Source of the DNA: Actinoplanes auranticolor | GTDB lineage: Bacteria > Actinomycetota > Actinomycetes > Mycobacteriales > Micromonosporaceae | Length of the DNA stretch: 64,000 bases | NCBI RefSeq assembly: GCF_018332655.1 | Contig: NZ_BOQL01000086.1 | Coordinates: 1-64,000 of the forward strand | Direction: 5' to 3' | Part shown: positions 1 through 8,605 of the stretch, piece by piece | Numbering within the stretch: position 1 is the stretch's first letter | Layout: every line of letters begins with the position of its first letter | The notes under the pieces: generated by a model | Database searches by the model: none | Told to the model about the DNA's origin: nothing | Seen by the model: the letters and a program-made list of their open reading frames with translations, nothing else | Made by a program: the position numbers and the translations under genes

Positions 1-123
1 GCCGCCCTGGGCGGCTACATCCGCTGGGCCACCGACGAGGTCATGACGTACTCCCCCGCCGGCGCCCGGGTCCCGGCGGCGGCGACCATGCCGCGCTGGG
101 ACTTCGACGGGCTACGACGCTGA
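1..123 (+). CDS. 3' end of a protein of unknown function (partial)
   Basis: The first 123 bases read as 40 codons and a TGA in one open frame; the gene begins before the window. The visible tail is rich in aromatic residues (GGYIRWATDEV...MPRWDFDGLRR) and has strongly G/C third positions, so it looks truly coding. No domain can be named from 40 residues. It converges on the cellulase, and the two coding ends overlap by 12 bases. Confidence 0.6.
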   Translation, partial: AALGGYIRWATDEVMTYSPAGARVPAAATMPRWDFDGLRR

Positions 124-1824
124 GCAGGTGACCGCCGGGGCCGGTGCCGGGCCGGTGCCGACGAAGCCGAACGTGGCGCTCGCTCCCGCGGCCAGGGCGC
201 CGTTGTGGGCGGCGTTGCGGACCGTCGCGGTCGAGCCCGACGTGGTCAGCGTGCCGTTCCACAGCGAGGACACCGCCGTACCGGCCGGGTTGGTCCAGGT
301 GGCCGTCCAGGCGCGGGTGGCCGCCGTACCGGTGTTCTTGATCGTGATCTCGCCCTGGAAGCCGCCGTTCCAGGCACCGGTCTGGCTGTAGGTGGCCGTG
401 CAGGTGCCGGACGGCACGGGCGGGGTGGATGCCGAGGCCGAGACCGACGGGGAGGCCGGGCCGGTGGGCTCGGTGCCGCCGCCGTAACGGGCGGCCAGGC
501 TGATGCCGGTGGTGCTGCCGGTGCCGCCCAGCGGGACCTGGTGGTCCAGGCTGACGAACTTGCCGCCGTGCTGCCACAGGGCCGGCTTGAGCAGGGCGTA
601 CTTCTGCTCGTCCCAGGTCTTCCAGTCGTCGAGCAGCAGCCCGCCGGTGTCACCGGAGTTGGGGTTGAGCACCCAGAACGTCTGGTGCAGCTTCTTCTCC
701 ACGATCAGGTCGCGCAGCGCGGTCATCCAGCGGTCCTGCCGCTCGTCCTGGCCCAGCCGGCCGCCCCACTCGCCGATCAGCAGCGGCGCGGTGCCGGTGT
801 CGTGCACGTACAGCCAGTTCGGCGTCCACACGTCGGCGGTCAGCGAGGCCTTGTCGAACGTCTTCTGGAACCACGGCTGGTCGAACACCAGCGGCCCGTA
901 GTCGTGCGGCGAGTAGACCAGCTGGTCCTGGTCGGCGCCCAGGTTGATCGGGTGCTCGGCGACGCCGCGCAGGTTGCCGCCCCACCAGGTGTTGTGGAAG
1001 TTCGAGCTCAGGTCCGGGTTGGTGTTCGGCGAGGACCAGGTCGAGCCGGCCTTCGGGTAGACCTGGATGCCCTCGACCAGCACCAGCACCTTGGGGTTGA
1101 TCGCCAGGATCCGCTTGGCCGCGGTCTCCGCCACGTACTTCCAGTTGTCGGCGTCGGTGGAGCTGTCCCACTTGGCGCGGACAGTCTCGTTCTGCGCGCC
1201 GTGCGGCTCGTTCTTGATGTCCATCGCGACCAGCGTGTCGTCGCTCTTGTAACGGGCGGTCACCCACTCCCACGCCTGGTAGAAGTTCTCGGTGGTGATG
1301 GTGCCCTTCCACCACACCGGGTGGTTGTGGCCGGAGTTGTCGGCCTCGGCGCTGTGCACGTCGAGCATGACCTTCATGCCGTACTGGCGGCACAGCGCGA
1401 GGAACGCGTCGAAGACCTGCAAGGTGGTCTTGCCGGTCAGCTCCGGATTGGCGTACGTGTTGACGCCGGCGGCCACGGCGGCCTGCCCGGCCTTCCACTC
1501 CAGCAGCAGCTGGGTGGAGATCGGCACCCGGACGATGTTGATGCCGCGGTCGGCCATGGACCTGGTGACCTCGGTCAGGTTGGCCGACCAGAGCCCGTGG
1601 AACACGCGCTCACCGGCGTTGAAGCCGAACCAGTTGGTCCCGGTGAGCCAGACCGGGTTGCCGGCTTCGTCGACGATCTGGTTGCCGCTGACGTGCAACC
1701 AGTCCTCGGCCGGGGCGGCTGCCGCGGCGGAGGAGGTGCCGGTGGTGGCGAACCACAGCAGCGGGGCGGCCAGGACAGCCGCCGCGGCTGCGGCGAGACG
1801 CCGTTTGGATCGGATCGAGAACAT
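112..1824 (-). CDS. Secreted cellulase: GH5 catalytic domain plus CBM2
   Basis: A 570-residue secreted endoglucanase-type protein that should hydrolyse beta-1,4-glucan outside the cell. A Sec signal peptide (basic MFSIRSKRR, Ala/Leu core) is followed by a GH5 barrel with the acid/base Glu206 in DIKNEPHG and the nucleophile Glu352 in LIGEWGG. A Pro/Ser linker near 455-475 leads to a C-terminal CBM2 (CTATY...VTCSAS, paired cysteines, tryptophans in AWNGGF and ATWTNP). I chose the ATG at 1824 because GGAGG lies 8 bases upstream and the signal peptide starts there; the frame stays open to 1881 but without a ribosome site. A perfect CebR box sits 34 bases upstream, so induction by cello-oligosaccharides is likely. 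Confidence 0.95.
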   Translation of the reverse strand: MFSIRSKRRLAAAAAAVLAAPLLWFATTGTSSAAAAAPAEDWLHVSGNQIVDEAGNPVWLTGTNWFGFNAGERVFHGLWSANLTEVTRSMADRGINIVRVPISTQLLLEWKAGQAAVAAGVNTYANPELTGKTTLQVFDAFLALCRQYGMKVMLDVHSAEADNSGHNHPVWWKGTITTENFYQAWEWVTARYKSDDTLVAMDIKNEPHGAQNETVRAKWDSSTDADNWKYVAETAAKRILAINPKVLVLVEGIQVYPKAGSTWSSPNTNPDLSSNFHNTWWGGNLRGVAEHPINLGADQDQLVYSPHDYGPLVFDQPWFQKTFDKASLTADVWTPNWLYVHDTGTAPLLIGEWGGRLGQDERQDRWMTALRDLIVEKKLHQTFWVLNPNSGDTGGLLLDDWKTWDEQKYALLKPALWQHGGKFVSLDHQVPLGGTGSTTGISLAARYGGGTEPTGPASPSVSASASTPPVPSGTCTATYSQTGAWNGGFQGEITIKNTGTAATRAWTATWTNPAGTAVSSLWNGTLTTSGSTATVRNAAHNGALAAGASATFGFVGTGPAPAPAVTCSAS

Positions 1825-1857
1825 GCGGGGGTTCCTCCGAGGGGACGACGAGGATGG

Positions 1858-1871
1858 TGGGAGCGCTCCCA
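1858..1871. promoter_or_regulatory. CebR operator (cellulose-utilisation repressor box)
   Basis: The 14-base perfect palindrome TGGGAGCGCTCCCA matches the published CebR consensus of Streptomyces and relatives exactly. CebR is a LacI-family repressor released by cellobiose or cellotriose. The site lies 34 bases upstream of the cellulase start, where it would block promoter clearance. No cebR gene is in this window, so the repressor must be encoded elsewhere. Confidence 0.92.
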
Positions 1872-1930
1872 CGCACAGCATGGAACATCGACGAAACCAA
1901 ATCCAGTGTTTCGCGGCAGAAAACCCGCCG

Positions 1931-2347
1931 TTACAGCTGGACCTCGCGGAAGAGGTCGAGGGTGGGCTCGAGCTGGGAGTGCAGCGGGGCCGGCAGGGCG
2001 GCGGGGTCGAACCAGCCCAGTTCGTCGAACTTGTGTGGTTCGCCGATCGTCACGGTGGCGGGGTCGACGCGGACCGCGAAGACGACCGCGACCCAGTGCG
2101 ACAGCGGCTCGGTCCGGACCACGTTGCGGACGCCGAGCAGGCTGATCTCCTGCGGCTCGGTCGCGTACTCCTCCTTGACCTCGCGGGTCACCGCGGCCTC
2201 GAAGGTCTCGCCGAACTCCAGGGCGCCGGCCCCGGTGTCCCAGGTCCCGGGCTCGTCGCGGGCACCGGCGGAGCGCCGGGCGAGCAGGATCCGGCCGGCA
2301 CCGTCGTGGCAGATGAAGACGCAGGAGACGCGCGGTTCACGGGACAT
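1931..2347 (-). CDS. Nudix hydrolase
   Basis: A 138-residue Nudix protein. The Nudix box is visible as GALEFGETFEAAVTREVKEE, matching GX5EX7REUXEE, which binds the metal and cleaves nucleoside-diphosphate-X substrates. Upstream is the WDTGAGALE loop typical of NUDIX enzymes annotated as NTP or dinucleotide pyrophosphohydrolases. The substrate cannot be told. The frame is open 15 codons further upstream (ATG 2392), but family alignment starts near MSREPRVSC, so I place the start at 2347. It stands alone between two secreted glycosidases and is probably unrelated to them. Confidence 0.85.
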   Translation of the reverse strand: MSREPRVSCVFICHDGAGRILLARRSAGARDEPGTWDTGAGALEFGETFEAAVTREVKEEYATEPQEISLLGVRNVVRTEPLSHWVAVVFAVRVDPATVTIGEPHKFDELGWFDPAALPAPLHSQLEPTLDLFREVQL

Positions 2348-2413
2348 GGCCGCTGATTCTGCCCGATCCGGCTCAGGTAACGAACTTTTCATGGGTTTCC
2401 GCCGCGGGTGGGC

Positions 2414-5400
2414 TCAGCCGCAGGCGAGCCGGGCGGCGGCCCAGTCGGCGTGGTCGTTGCCGTTGCCGTTACCGCCGTCGGTGACCCGCAGCTCCAGGCT
2501 CCGCACGCCGGTCACGTCGACGTCCAGCCGCTGGGCGGGATCCGCGCCGGTGAGCACGCCCGTCTGCGCCAGCCGGGTGCCGTCGCCCCAGACCTCGAAC
2601 GTCACCGAGCCCGCGCTGCCCGTCTCGTCGTCGACGCCCACGTCGGCGCGCAGGCGGGTGCAGTCGCCGCCGAGGTCCACCTGGACCGTGGAGGCCGCGT
2701 GCACGCCGATGCCCTTGGGGTACACGACGTCGCCGATGGTCAGCGGGTTGCCGTCGGTGGCGCCCTGTTCGCCGTTGCTGCGGTCCTTCTCGGCCGGGCC
2801 CCAGCCGTTCACCGGGGCGGTGAACGGGCGGTCGCTGAGCCATGCGTAGCCCGCCGGCAGCGGCGCCTCGGTGGTGGCGGTCGCCGTGGTGGTCGAGGCG
2901 AAACCGTCCGGGGTGGTGGTCTCGGCGGTCGCGGTGAGACGGTACGTGCCGATGTCGGTGCCCGCCGGCGCGGTGACGGTGAACGTGGCCGTCTCCCGCT
3001 CGGCGACGGCGCCCAGGTCCACCGAGGCCGGTTGCACGGTCCAGCCCTCGGGCGCGCTCAGCCGTACCGTCGCGTCCCGCAGACCCGCCGCGCAGCGCGC
3101 CGCGACCTGGACCTGCACCGGTTCGGCTGTGCCGGGCTCGATCCGGCCGTCCGTGGTGACCGTCAGCTCCGGCGGGCAGGGCGCCGGCACGTCGGCGTCC
3201 GGGACGCCGCCCGCGGCGACCTCGGTCCGGGTGAGCGGGCGCAGGACCAGCTCGTGCGAGTACGGCCGCGTGGGCGAGAGCCGGTACGGCGCCAGCACCG
3301 AGTTCGGAGTCTCCCCCATCCCGGTCTCGCCGGCCAACGCGTGCAGCGTCACCCAGTCCTTGTTGCGCACCAGTGGCAGCTGGTGGTCGTACTCGGCGCG
3401 GTCGAGGTCGTCGTAGGCGGTCACGCTGACGTCGGAGGTGCCGCCGACCAGCAGCCCGGCCCGGTTGTCGTGCAGGCTGGCCCAGCGGGTGTCGGTGTGG
3501 TTGCCGTACGCCTGCGGCCGTGAGTACCGCACGTACTCCTTCTCGACCGTGCTGCGGTAGACGCCCATCGGGGCCCCGCTGCGCCGGTCGTTGTAGGACT
3601 CCTGCGGACCGCGCCCGTAGTAGGCGAAGCGCTGCATCGAGGCGGGCACGCGCAGCGAGACGCCGATCCGGGGCAGGTACGGCAGCGCGCCGACCCGCGA
3701 GCCCTTGGCGGCGACGTCCTGGCGCAGCGTGACGGTGCCGCGCCGGTCGATCCGGTACGTCAGCGTCTGGTCGAACGACAGCAGCGCCTCGGTGCCGGGG
3801 CCGGCGGCGACACCGCGCACCTCGACCACGACGGCGTCGGCCTCGGTCCGGGTCCGTACCCCGGTGACCGTGGTCCGCAGCCGGTCCAGGCCGGTCTCGT
3901 GCCAGATCCGCCGGTCGTCGGTGCCCCAGTCGTAGGTCTCGTTGCTGGTCGGCGGCCGGTACACGTCCAGTTGGGGCCCGCCGCGCAGCAGTTCCCGGCC
4001 GGCCGCGCGCATCGAGGTGAGCGCGCCGTCGTCGAACCGGTAGGCGAAGTCCCGGCCGGACACGGTGACGGTGTCGCCGCGGGTGGTCACCGCGGGTGCG
4101 CCGGGCACGGGGAGCGGGAGGATGCCCGGCACCGCGCGGCCGCCGACAGAGAACTGGTCGTATCCGACGATCCAGCCCCGGCGGGCCCAGGCGGTGTCCC
4201 GGTTGCCGGCCGCGGTCACGGTGAGGAAGCGTTCCCGGTCGGCCGGGTTGGCCGGCAGCGGGCCCGGATCGAGCTCGGTGGTCTGTCCCGGGGCGAGCCG
4301 GATGCGCCGGCTGCCGGAGCGCAGGACGTCGCTCTGTTCCTTGACCTGCCAGCGCACGGTCAGGTCGAAGGCGCCGGCCTGCTGCTCGTTGTGCAGCCGG
4401 ACCGTGGTGCCGGTGCGGGAGATCCGGACCGGGGCCTGGGCCCAGGCCATCTCGGCGGTCTCCGGCTGCACGGAGCGGTCCGAGCCGACCAGGCCGTCGG
4501 TGCCGGACAGGCTGATGCCCAGGCTCAGGAAGTCGCCCCGGCGCTGGAAGCGGTCGAAGTTCAGGGCCAGCACCGCGCCGGCGACCGGATCCGCACCTGC
4601 CGCGAGCTGAGCGGGGGTGAGGGCGGAGGGGTAGATGCGCGCGTCGTCGATCAGGCCGCGGCCGAGCCGGATGCTCCACAGGTCGTTGTCCTGCTGGGTG
4701 TCGGCGTTGCGGCCCAGGTTGACCTCGAACAGGCCCGGGTCCACCGCACCGGTACGGGCGGTCGTCGCCACCTCGGCGCCGTCGATGTACAGCCGCAGGG
4801 CGGTGCCGTCGTAGACGCCGGTGACCCGGTGCCAGGCGCCGTACCAGTCGGCCGGTACGTCCGCGGCGGCTGTGGCCCAGCCGCCCGCGTCGACGCCGAA
4901 CTCCAGGGTGTCGCGGTCGCGCATCTGCAGCGCGTACCCCTGGCCCTTGGTCAGGATCGGGAAGCTGCCGGCCCATTCCCCCGGATTGACCCAGGCGTCC
5001 AGCGTCAGCGGTCCGGTCAGGTCCAGCCGCTTGTCGCGGAAGACGTCGACGAAATCGTCCAGGCTGGACAGGGCCACCGCCTGGCCGCGCCGGCCGGGGA
5101 CAACGCCGGGCTTGCCGACCAGGAACGTCTGGATGCCGTGGGCCGCGTCGGGGGTGGTGATCAGCGGCTGGCGCAGGTTCTGCTCGGCCCAGTCCCAGAT
5201 GAAGCCGCCCTGCATCGCCGGGTACTTGCGGGCCAGGGCCCAGAACTGGTCGAAGTTGCCCAGCCCGTTGCCCATGGCGTGCGCGTACTCGCCCATCACG
5301 ATCGGTTTGGTGCTGCTCAGGGTGCGGCTCTCCAGCCGGGCGGGGGTCGGGTAGCGGGGACCGTCCACGTCGGCGAACGGGGCGTCGCCGTCCGGGTTGT

Positions 5401-6967
5401 TGGACTGGTGGTAGAGCAGCCGGGTCGGCTCGTGGGCGTCGGCCCAGGCCGCCATCGCGTAGTGCGCGGCGCCCAGGCCGGCCTCGTTGCCGGTGTCCCA
5501 GAAGATGACGCTCGGGTGGTTCTTGTCCCGGGCCACCATCGCCTGGAAGCGGTCGGCGAACGCGGCCTGCCACTCCGGGCGGTCGGCCAGGCAGTTCGAC
5601 GGGCAGGTCTCGTGGCTGTGCGTCTCGATGTCCACCTCGTCGTCGACCCACAGGCCGTGCTCGTTCGCCAGGTCGTACAGGTAGGGGTCGGAGGGGTAGT
5701 GCGCGGTGCGGACGGCGTTGAGGTGCAGCTTCTTCATCAGGAAGACGTCGTCGCGCTGGGCCTGCCGGGTCACGTACCGGCCGGTGTCCGGATCCGTCTC
5801 GGCCCGGTTCACGCCCTTGATCAGGATGCGCTCGCCGTTGACCAGGATCTGCCGGTCGCGGACCTCGATCTCGCGGAAGCCGACCGGCTGGGCGGTGGTG
5901 TGCAGGGCCCGCCCGTCCGGGCCGAGCAGCTGCAGCACCAGGGTGTAGAGGTTGGGCTCCTCCGCGCTCCACTTCGCCGGGTTGCTGATCGGCGCGGTCA
6001 GCGTCACCTCACCGGGGCCGGTCGCGGCGGTCAGGGTGGTCACGGTCCGGCCGCGCCGGTCCTGCAGAGTGCCGCGCACGGTGAAGCTGCCCGGCGCGCC
6101 CGCGACCTCGACCCGCGCGCTGAGCGTCGCATCCCGGTACGCCGCGTCCAGGTCGGTGGTGATGGTCGCGTCGCGCAGCCGGGTCGGGGCGAAGCGGTAG
6201 AGCCGCACGTCGCGGAAGATGCCGCTGTAGCGCCACTGGTCGACGTCCTCCAGGTAGGCGCCGCTGCCCCAGCGGTGCACCTGGACCGCGATGCTGTTGC
6301 GGCCCGGCCGCAGCCGCTCGGTGATGTCGAACTCGGCCGGGGTGTAGCCGCCCTGGTCGTAGCCGACGTACCCGCCGTTCACCCAGACCAGGTAGTTGCT
6401 GGTCACGCCCTCGAAGCGGAGCAGGACCCGGTCGCTGTCGCGGGTCCAGTCGGCGGGCAGGTCGACCGTGCGCAGGTACGCCCCGGTGGGATTGACGTCG
6501 CGGGGCACCTTCGGCGGGTCGTCCGGGGCGATGTCGGACGGGATGTTGCGGAACATCGGGTGGTCGATGAAGTCGGACTGCCAGGTGTGCGGCACCGAGA
6601 CCGAGGGCCAGCCGGACGCGTCGAAGCCGGCGCCGTGGAACGCCGCGGGCACGTCGTCCGGCCGGTCGAAGATCTTCAGCCGCCACTGGCCGTTCAGCGA
6701 GGTGACATTCGGGTCGCGCGCGTCGTGGCTGGTCACGTCGGCCGCGGCGGCGCGGGCACTGGCGTACGGCCGCAGATCCGCGTGCGGTGCTTCCTGACCC
6801 TCGCCGGTGAGCTGCGGATCCTCCAGGTAGCGGTAGACGTCCGCCACCGTCTGCGGACCGTCCCCGGCCGGCGGCGCGGCCGCGGCGGCGGCCGGCGGCG
6901 CCACCAGGGGCAGCACGAGAGCGACGGTGAGGGCGGCGCGGGGAATCCACGACGGGGCACGGCGCAT
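2414..6967 (-). CDS. Secreted multidomain GH2 beta-galactosidase with LamG, NEW3 and NPCBM modules
   Basis: A 1517-residue exported LacZ-type glycosidase. Order: signal peptide (1-30, AAAAAAPPAGDG); GH2 sugar-binding and Ig-like domains (about 90-400); TIM barrel with acid/base Glu495 in WDTGNEAG and nucleophile Glu560 in GEYAHAMGN; an inserted LamG-like jelly roll (about 635-775); the beta-galactosidase C-terminal sandwich (FAYYGRGPQESY...); an NPCBM-associated NEW3 domain (about 1266-1365); and a terminal NPCBM carbohydrate-binding domain (about 1374-1515). Cytosolic LacZ is near 1020 residues, so the extra 500 are accessory binding modules. The ATG at 6967 follows AGGAG at 6 bases; an upstream ATG at 7027 lies inside the operator. 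Likely substrates are beta-galactosides of plant cell-wall polymers. Confidence 0.93.
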   Translation of the reverse strand: MRRAPSWIPRAALTVALVLPLVAPPAAAAAAPPAGDGPQTVADVYRYLEDPQLTGEGQEAPHADLRPYASARAAAADVTSHDARDPNVTSLNGQWRLKIFDRPDDVPAAFHGAGFDASGWPSVSVPHTWQSDFIDHPMFRNIPSDIAPDDPPKVPRDVNPTGAYLRTVDLPADWTRDSDRVLLRFEGVTSNYLVWVNGGYVGYDQGGYTPAEFDITERLRPGRNSIAVQVHRWGSGAYLEDVDQWRYSGIFRDVRLYRFAPTRLRDATITTDLDAAYRDATLSARVEVAGAPGSFTVRGTLQDRRGRTVTTLTAATGPGEVTLTAPISNPAKWSAEEPNLYTLVLQLLGPDGRALHTTAQPVGFREIEVRDRQILVNGERILIKGVNRAETDPDTGRYVTRQAQRDDVFLMKKLHLNAVRTAHYPSDPYLYDLANEHGLWVDDEVDIETHSHETCPSNCLADRPEWQAAFADRFQAMVARDKNHPSVIFWDTGNEAGLGAAHYAMAAWADAHEPTRLLYHQSNNPDGDAPFADVDGPRYPTPARLESRTLSSTKPIVMGEYAHAMGNGLGNFDQFWALARKYPAMQGGFIWDWAEQNLRQPLITTPDAAHGIQTFLVGKPGVVPGRRGQAVALSSLDDFVDVFRDKRLDLTGPLTLDAWVNPGEWAGSFPILTKGQGYALQMRDRDTLEFGVDAGGWATAAADVPADWYGAWHRVTGVYDGTALRLYIDGAEVATTARTGAVDPGLFEVNLGRNADTQQDNDLWSIRLGRGLIDDARIYPSALTPAQLAAGADPVAGAVLALNFDRFQRRGDFLSLGISLSGTDGLVGSDRSVQPETAEMAWAQAPVRISRTGTTVRLHNEQQAGAFDLTVRWQVKEQSDVLRSGSRRIRLAPGQTTELDPGPLPANPADRERFLTVTAAGNRDTAWARRGWIVGYDQFSVGGRAVPGILPLPVPGAPAVTTRGDTVTVSGRDFAYRFDDGALTSMRAAGRELLRGGPQLDVYRPPTSNETYDWGTDDRRIWHETGLDRLRTTVTGVRTRTEADAVVVEVRGVAAGPGTEALLSFDQTLTYRIDRRGTVTLRQDVAAKGSRVGALPYLPRIGVSLRVPASMQRFAYYGRGPQESYNDRRSGAPMGVYRSTVEKEYVRYSRPQAYGNHTDTRWASLHDNRAGLLVGGTSDVSVTAYDDLDRAEYDHQLPLVRNKDWVTLHALAGETGMGETPNSVLAPYRLSPTRPYSHELVLRPLTRTEVAAGGVPDADVPAPCPPELTVTTDGRIEPGTAEPVQVQVAARCAAGLRDATVRLSAPEGWTVQPASVDLGAVAERETATFTVTAPAGTDIGTYRLTATAETTTPDGFASTTTATATTEAPLPAGYAWLSDRPFTAPVNGWGPAEKDRSNGEQGATDGNPLTIGDVVYPKGIGVHAASTVQVDLGGDCTRLRADVGVDDETGSAGSVTFEVWGDGTRLAQTGVLTGADPAQRLDVDVTGVRSLELRVTDGGNGNGNDHADWAAARLACG

Positions 6968-7002
6968 CGGTCGCTCCTGACGGCTCGGGATGCAGGAAAG
7001 CG

Positions 7003-7026
7003 TGCCATTGAAGCCTTTCAATGGCA
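7003..7026. promoter_or_regulatory. 24-bp inverted repeat, likely operator of the GH2 gene
   Basis: Two perfect 10-base arms, TGCCATTGAA and TTCAATGGCA, flank the spacer GCCT. The repeat lies 36 bases upstream of the galactosidase start, the classical place for a repressor site. It is A/T-rich against its surroundings. Its symmetry suits a dimeric LacI-, GntR- or ROK-family regulator; none is encoded beside it. It is unlike the CebR box, so the two glycosidases should respond to different sugars. Confidence 0.75.
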
Positions 7027-7043
7027 TGCTCCCCTGTCAACCG

Positions 7044-8471
7044 TCACCGCCGGCCCGCGGCACCCACCTTCGCGGGGCACGCGGCACCGAAAGCAGCCCG
7101 CTCCCCGACGGTGTAGCGGCAACCGAAATCGGCCGCTGCCACGGCGCGCCGGTTCAGGATCGCGTCGCCGCCGGGGCGGTGGCCGCCGCGGACCCAGCTC
7201 ACCAGGTCGTCGAAGCCCTGCCGCATCTCCGCCTGGGTGAAGTCGCAGTGCCCGACGCCGCGGACCGCCCGGGAGACGAACAGCTTCGCCCGGCCGTTCT
7301 GCTGGGCGCGGCGGGCGTACACCTGCTCCATCGAGAACGGTACGAACAGGTCACCGATGTCGTGCAGCGAGAGCACCGGCACCGGCGGCCGGCCGTCCAC
7401 CCGCGGCACGCCGGCCAGGCCCGCGCTCGGCCGGGCGGTCGGCGCCACCCGCAGCACGTCCCGGTTGAGCCGCCACTCGGCGCGGGTTGGCAGGAGCCGG
7501 TCGGTGCTGCGGTAGAGGGTGAACCGGTTGTCCGTGAGGTTGCCGTCCGCGATGCCGGCGGTGCCGCCGGACAGGCCCGGGTAGAGACCGAACACGAACG
7601 GCAGGTCCGCGGTGGGCGCCGAGGAGGGTGCGGCGTTCCAGTAGGCGAACGACGCGGCGAAGCCCGGCCGCTCGCCCCCGCTGCGCCGCTCGACGACGTC
7701 CGACCAGGTGCGGCCGGCCTCGGTGAGCACCGGCGGCCGGCCCGTGCTGACCCCCAGCGCCGGCAGGATCCGCTGGACCTGCGCCCGCCACCGGTCCGCG
7801 TAGCCGTCGTCCGGGGTCAGCGGGAAGTCGATGTCGACGCCGGCGAGCGCGGCCGCGGTGACGTTGGAGTCCAGGAAGTAGTCGAAGAGCTCGGCGTCGC
7901 CCAGCACCCCGCAGACCGGCATCGCCCCGACGAACGCACGCGGGTGCTCCTCGATCGCGACGGCGGTGATGTGCCCGCCCATCGAGGCACCGGTCATGTA
8001 GACCGATCGGGCGCGCTGGGCGGTGACCTCGCGGAACAGGCCGATCAACGCGTACGAGTCGCGCACGCCCCGGCCCACGTCGTAGCCGTTGGTCTGGTAG
8101 CTGGAGGCGGCCCAGGCGAAGCCCCGGGCGATGTAGTGCGCGCGCAGCGACGGGCTGTCCACGTACACCGTGGTGCCGGTGCCGCGGTAGCCGTGCGCGT
8201 ACACGACCAGCTGGCCGTTCCAGGCCTTCGGCACCTCGATCCGGTACGCCGCGCCGTCGCGGATGCCGGTGTGCACCACGGAGTCCGGCGTGGCGGTGAA
8301 CGGGGTGCCGTTCGGCTCGCAGGCCGGATCGGCGACCAGGTAGCCGGGCTGAGTGGTGCTGGCGACCGGCGCGGCGCAGGTGGGCGCGGCAGCCGACGCC
8401 GGAACCGCGAGCACACCGGCGATCAGGGCCGGCGCCACGGCGAGCGCGAATTGTTTCCGGCTGATTCTCAC
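7044..8471 (-). CDS. Secreted alpha/beta hydrolase
   Basis: A 475-residue exported serine hydrolase. A signal peptide (RISRKQFALAVAPALIAG...ASAAAPTC) precedes an alpha/beta-hydrolase core with the nucleophile elbow GASMGG (Ser163). A likely acidic residue lies in HDIGDLFVPF and a C-terminal His in VGHCDF. Two lids or insertions make it longer than a minimal esterase. The specificity (peptidase, esterase or depolymerase) is not visible. The GTG at 8471 follows GGAGG by 7-8 bases, which decides the start. It is divergently placed from the polyesterase, with about 130 bases between starts. Confidence 0.85.
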   Translation of the reverse strand: MRISRKQFALAVAPALIAGVLAVPASAAAPTCAAPVASTTQPGYLVADPACEPNGTPFTATPDSVVHTGIRDGAAYRIEVPKAWNGQLVVYAHGYRGTGTTVYVDSPSLRAHYIARGFAWAASSYQTNGYDVGRGVRDSYALIGLFREVTAQRARSVYMTGASMGGHITAVAIEEHPRAFVGAMPVCGVLGDAELFDYFLDSNVTAAALAGVDIDFPLTPDDGYADRWRAQVQRILPALGVSTGRPPVLTEAGRTWSDVVERRSGGERPGFAASFAYWNAAPSSAPTADLPFVFGLYPGLSGGTAGIADGNLTDNRFTLYRSTDRLLPTRAEWRLNRDVLRVAPTARPSAGLAGVPRVDGRPPVPVLSLHDIGDLFVPFSMEQVYARRAQQNGRAKLFVSRAVRGVGHCDFTQAEMRQGFDDLVSWVRGGHRPGGDAILNRRAVAAADFGCRYTVGERAAFGAACPAKVGAAGRR

Positions 8472-8605
8472 AGGGTTACCTCCGAGTAACACTCAAGAAC
8501 GGGCCCGGCGCGATGTCAAGGCCGGTGATTTCACCGATGTGCCGCGGCGAGGTCCGGCCGAAGACTGACGCTCGTCGATCCCGTCCCACCCGAGGAGAGT
8601 CCGAC

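Noticed and set aside
2469..5972. Long open frame antiparallel or frame-shifted to the GH2 gene
   Set aside because: It is a G/C-driven shadow: Arg/Gly/Pro/Ala-rich with no domain, while the true frame has full GH2 motifs.
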